From: a virus | Length of the DNA stretch: 28,388 bases | IMG/VR virus record: IMGVR_UViG_3300042147_000037 | Location: 1 to 28,388 of that record | Strand: one strand, 5' to 3' | In this document: positions 28,373-28,388 of the stretch, piece after piece | How the letters are laid out: each line of letters begins with the position of its first letter | Numbering within the stretch: position 1 is the first letter of the stretch | The notes under the pieces: generated by a model | What the model saw: only the letters and a program-made list of their open reading frames with translations | The model's database searches: none | What the model was told of the DNA's origin: nothing | Made by a program: the position numbers and the translations under genes

Positions 28373-28388
28373 CGGGGGAAAAATATAG

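Overview
The window is part of a tailed double-stranded DNA phage (or prophage) of siphovirus type. Every gene I can support lies on the minus strand, so transcription runs from high to low coordinates. The protein families point to an actinobacterial host: a ReqiPepy6 Gp37-like tail protein, an endolysin with two CW_7 (Cpl-7) repeats, an r1t-type holin, a protease-capsid fusion, and frequent GTG/TTG starts in moderately GC-rich DNA. The host genus cannot be fixed from this sequence. No tRNA, CRISPR array, insertion sequence, integrase or repressor was seen.

Layout in the direction of transcription. (1) 28.39-26.1 kb: a non-coding leader with a long inverted repeat, then a small-terminase-like gene, an HNH endonuclease, a small acidic protein, an M15/VldE-like endolysin with two CW_7 repeats, and a head-tail adaptor. 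The endolysin and adaptor are in unusual places. (2) 26.1-17.9 kb: a 2H-phosphoesterase fusion, large terminase, a small coiled-coil protein, two further proteins carrying the motif HYGVKGM(K/R)WGVR, portal, a coiled-coil scaffold candidate and a maturation protease fused to the major capsid protein. (3) 17.9-13.0 kb: head closure, tail terminator, major tail protein, tail assembly chaperone, a diverged second copy of the tail tube protein, a fibre-like protein, a small unknown and an HK97 gp10-like protein. (4) 13.0-4.3 kb: a 1830-residue tape measure protein, distal tail protein, Gp37-like tail protein, a short tail-tip protein and a fibronectin type III protein. (5) 4.3-3.3 kb: two membrane proteins of a holin module and an 83-residue Acb2/Tad1-hairpin-like protein.

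(6) 3.25 kb to the left edge is a different kind of region. It is an array of short genes, mostly small single-span membrane proteins. Seven copies of one promoter-like module (TTTTACA, 5 bp, TATAAT, then GAGACCCCTAC) each sit directly upstream of a gene. Terminator hairpins, several with a common design, sit directly downstream of several genes, so terminator and next promoter lie back to back. This looks like a set of individually expressed gene cassettes and is one of two candidates here for an undescribed system.

The second candidate is the set of three unrelated proteins between the adaptor and the portal that share the HYGVKGMKWGVRR-type motif, one of them joined to a 2H phosphoesterase domain. 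Together with the Acb2/Tad1-like protein this gives two possible counter-defence activities against cyclic-nucleotide immunity. That function is inference, not something the sequence proves. Other notable points are the duplicated tail tube gene, an Ig-like domain shared by capsid and tail tube C-termini, and the strongly G/C-ending codon usage of capsid, tail tube and endolysin genes compared with their neighbours.
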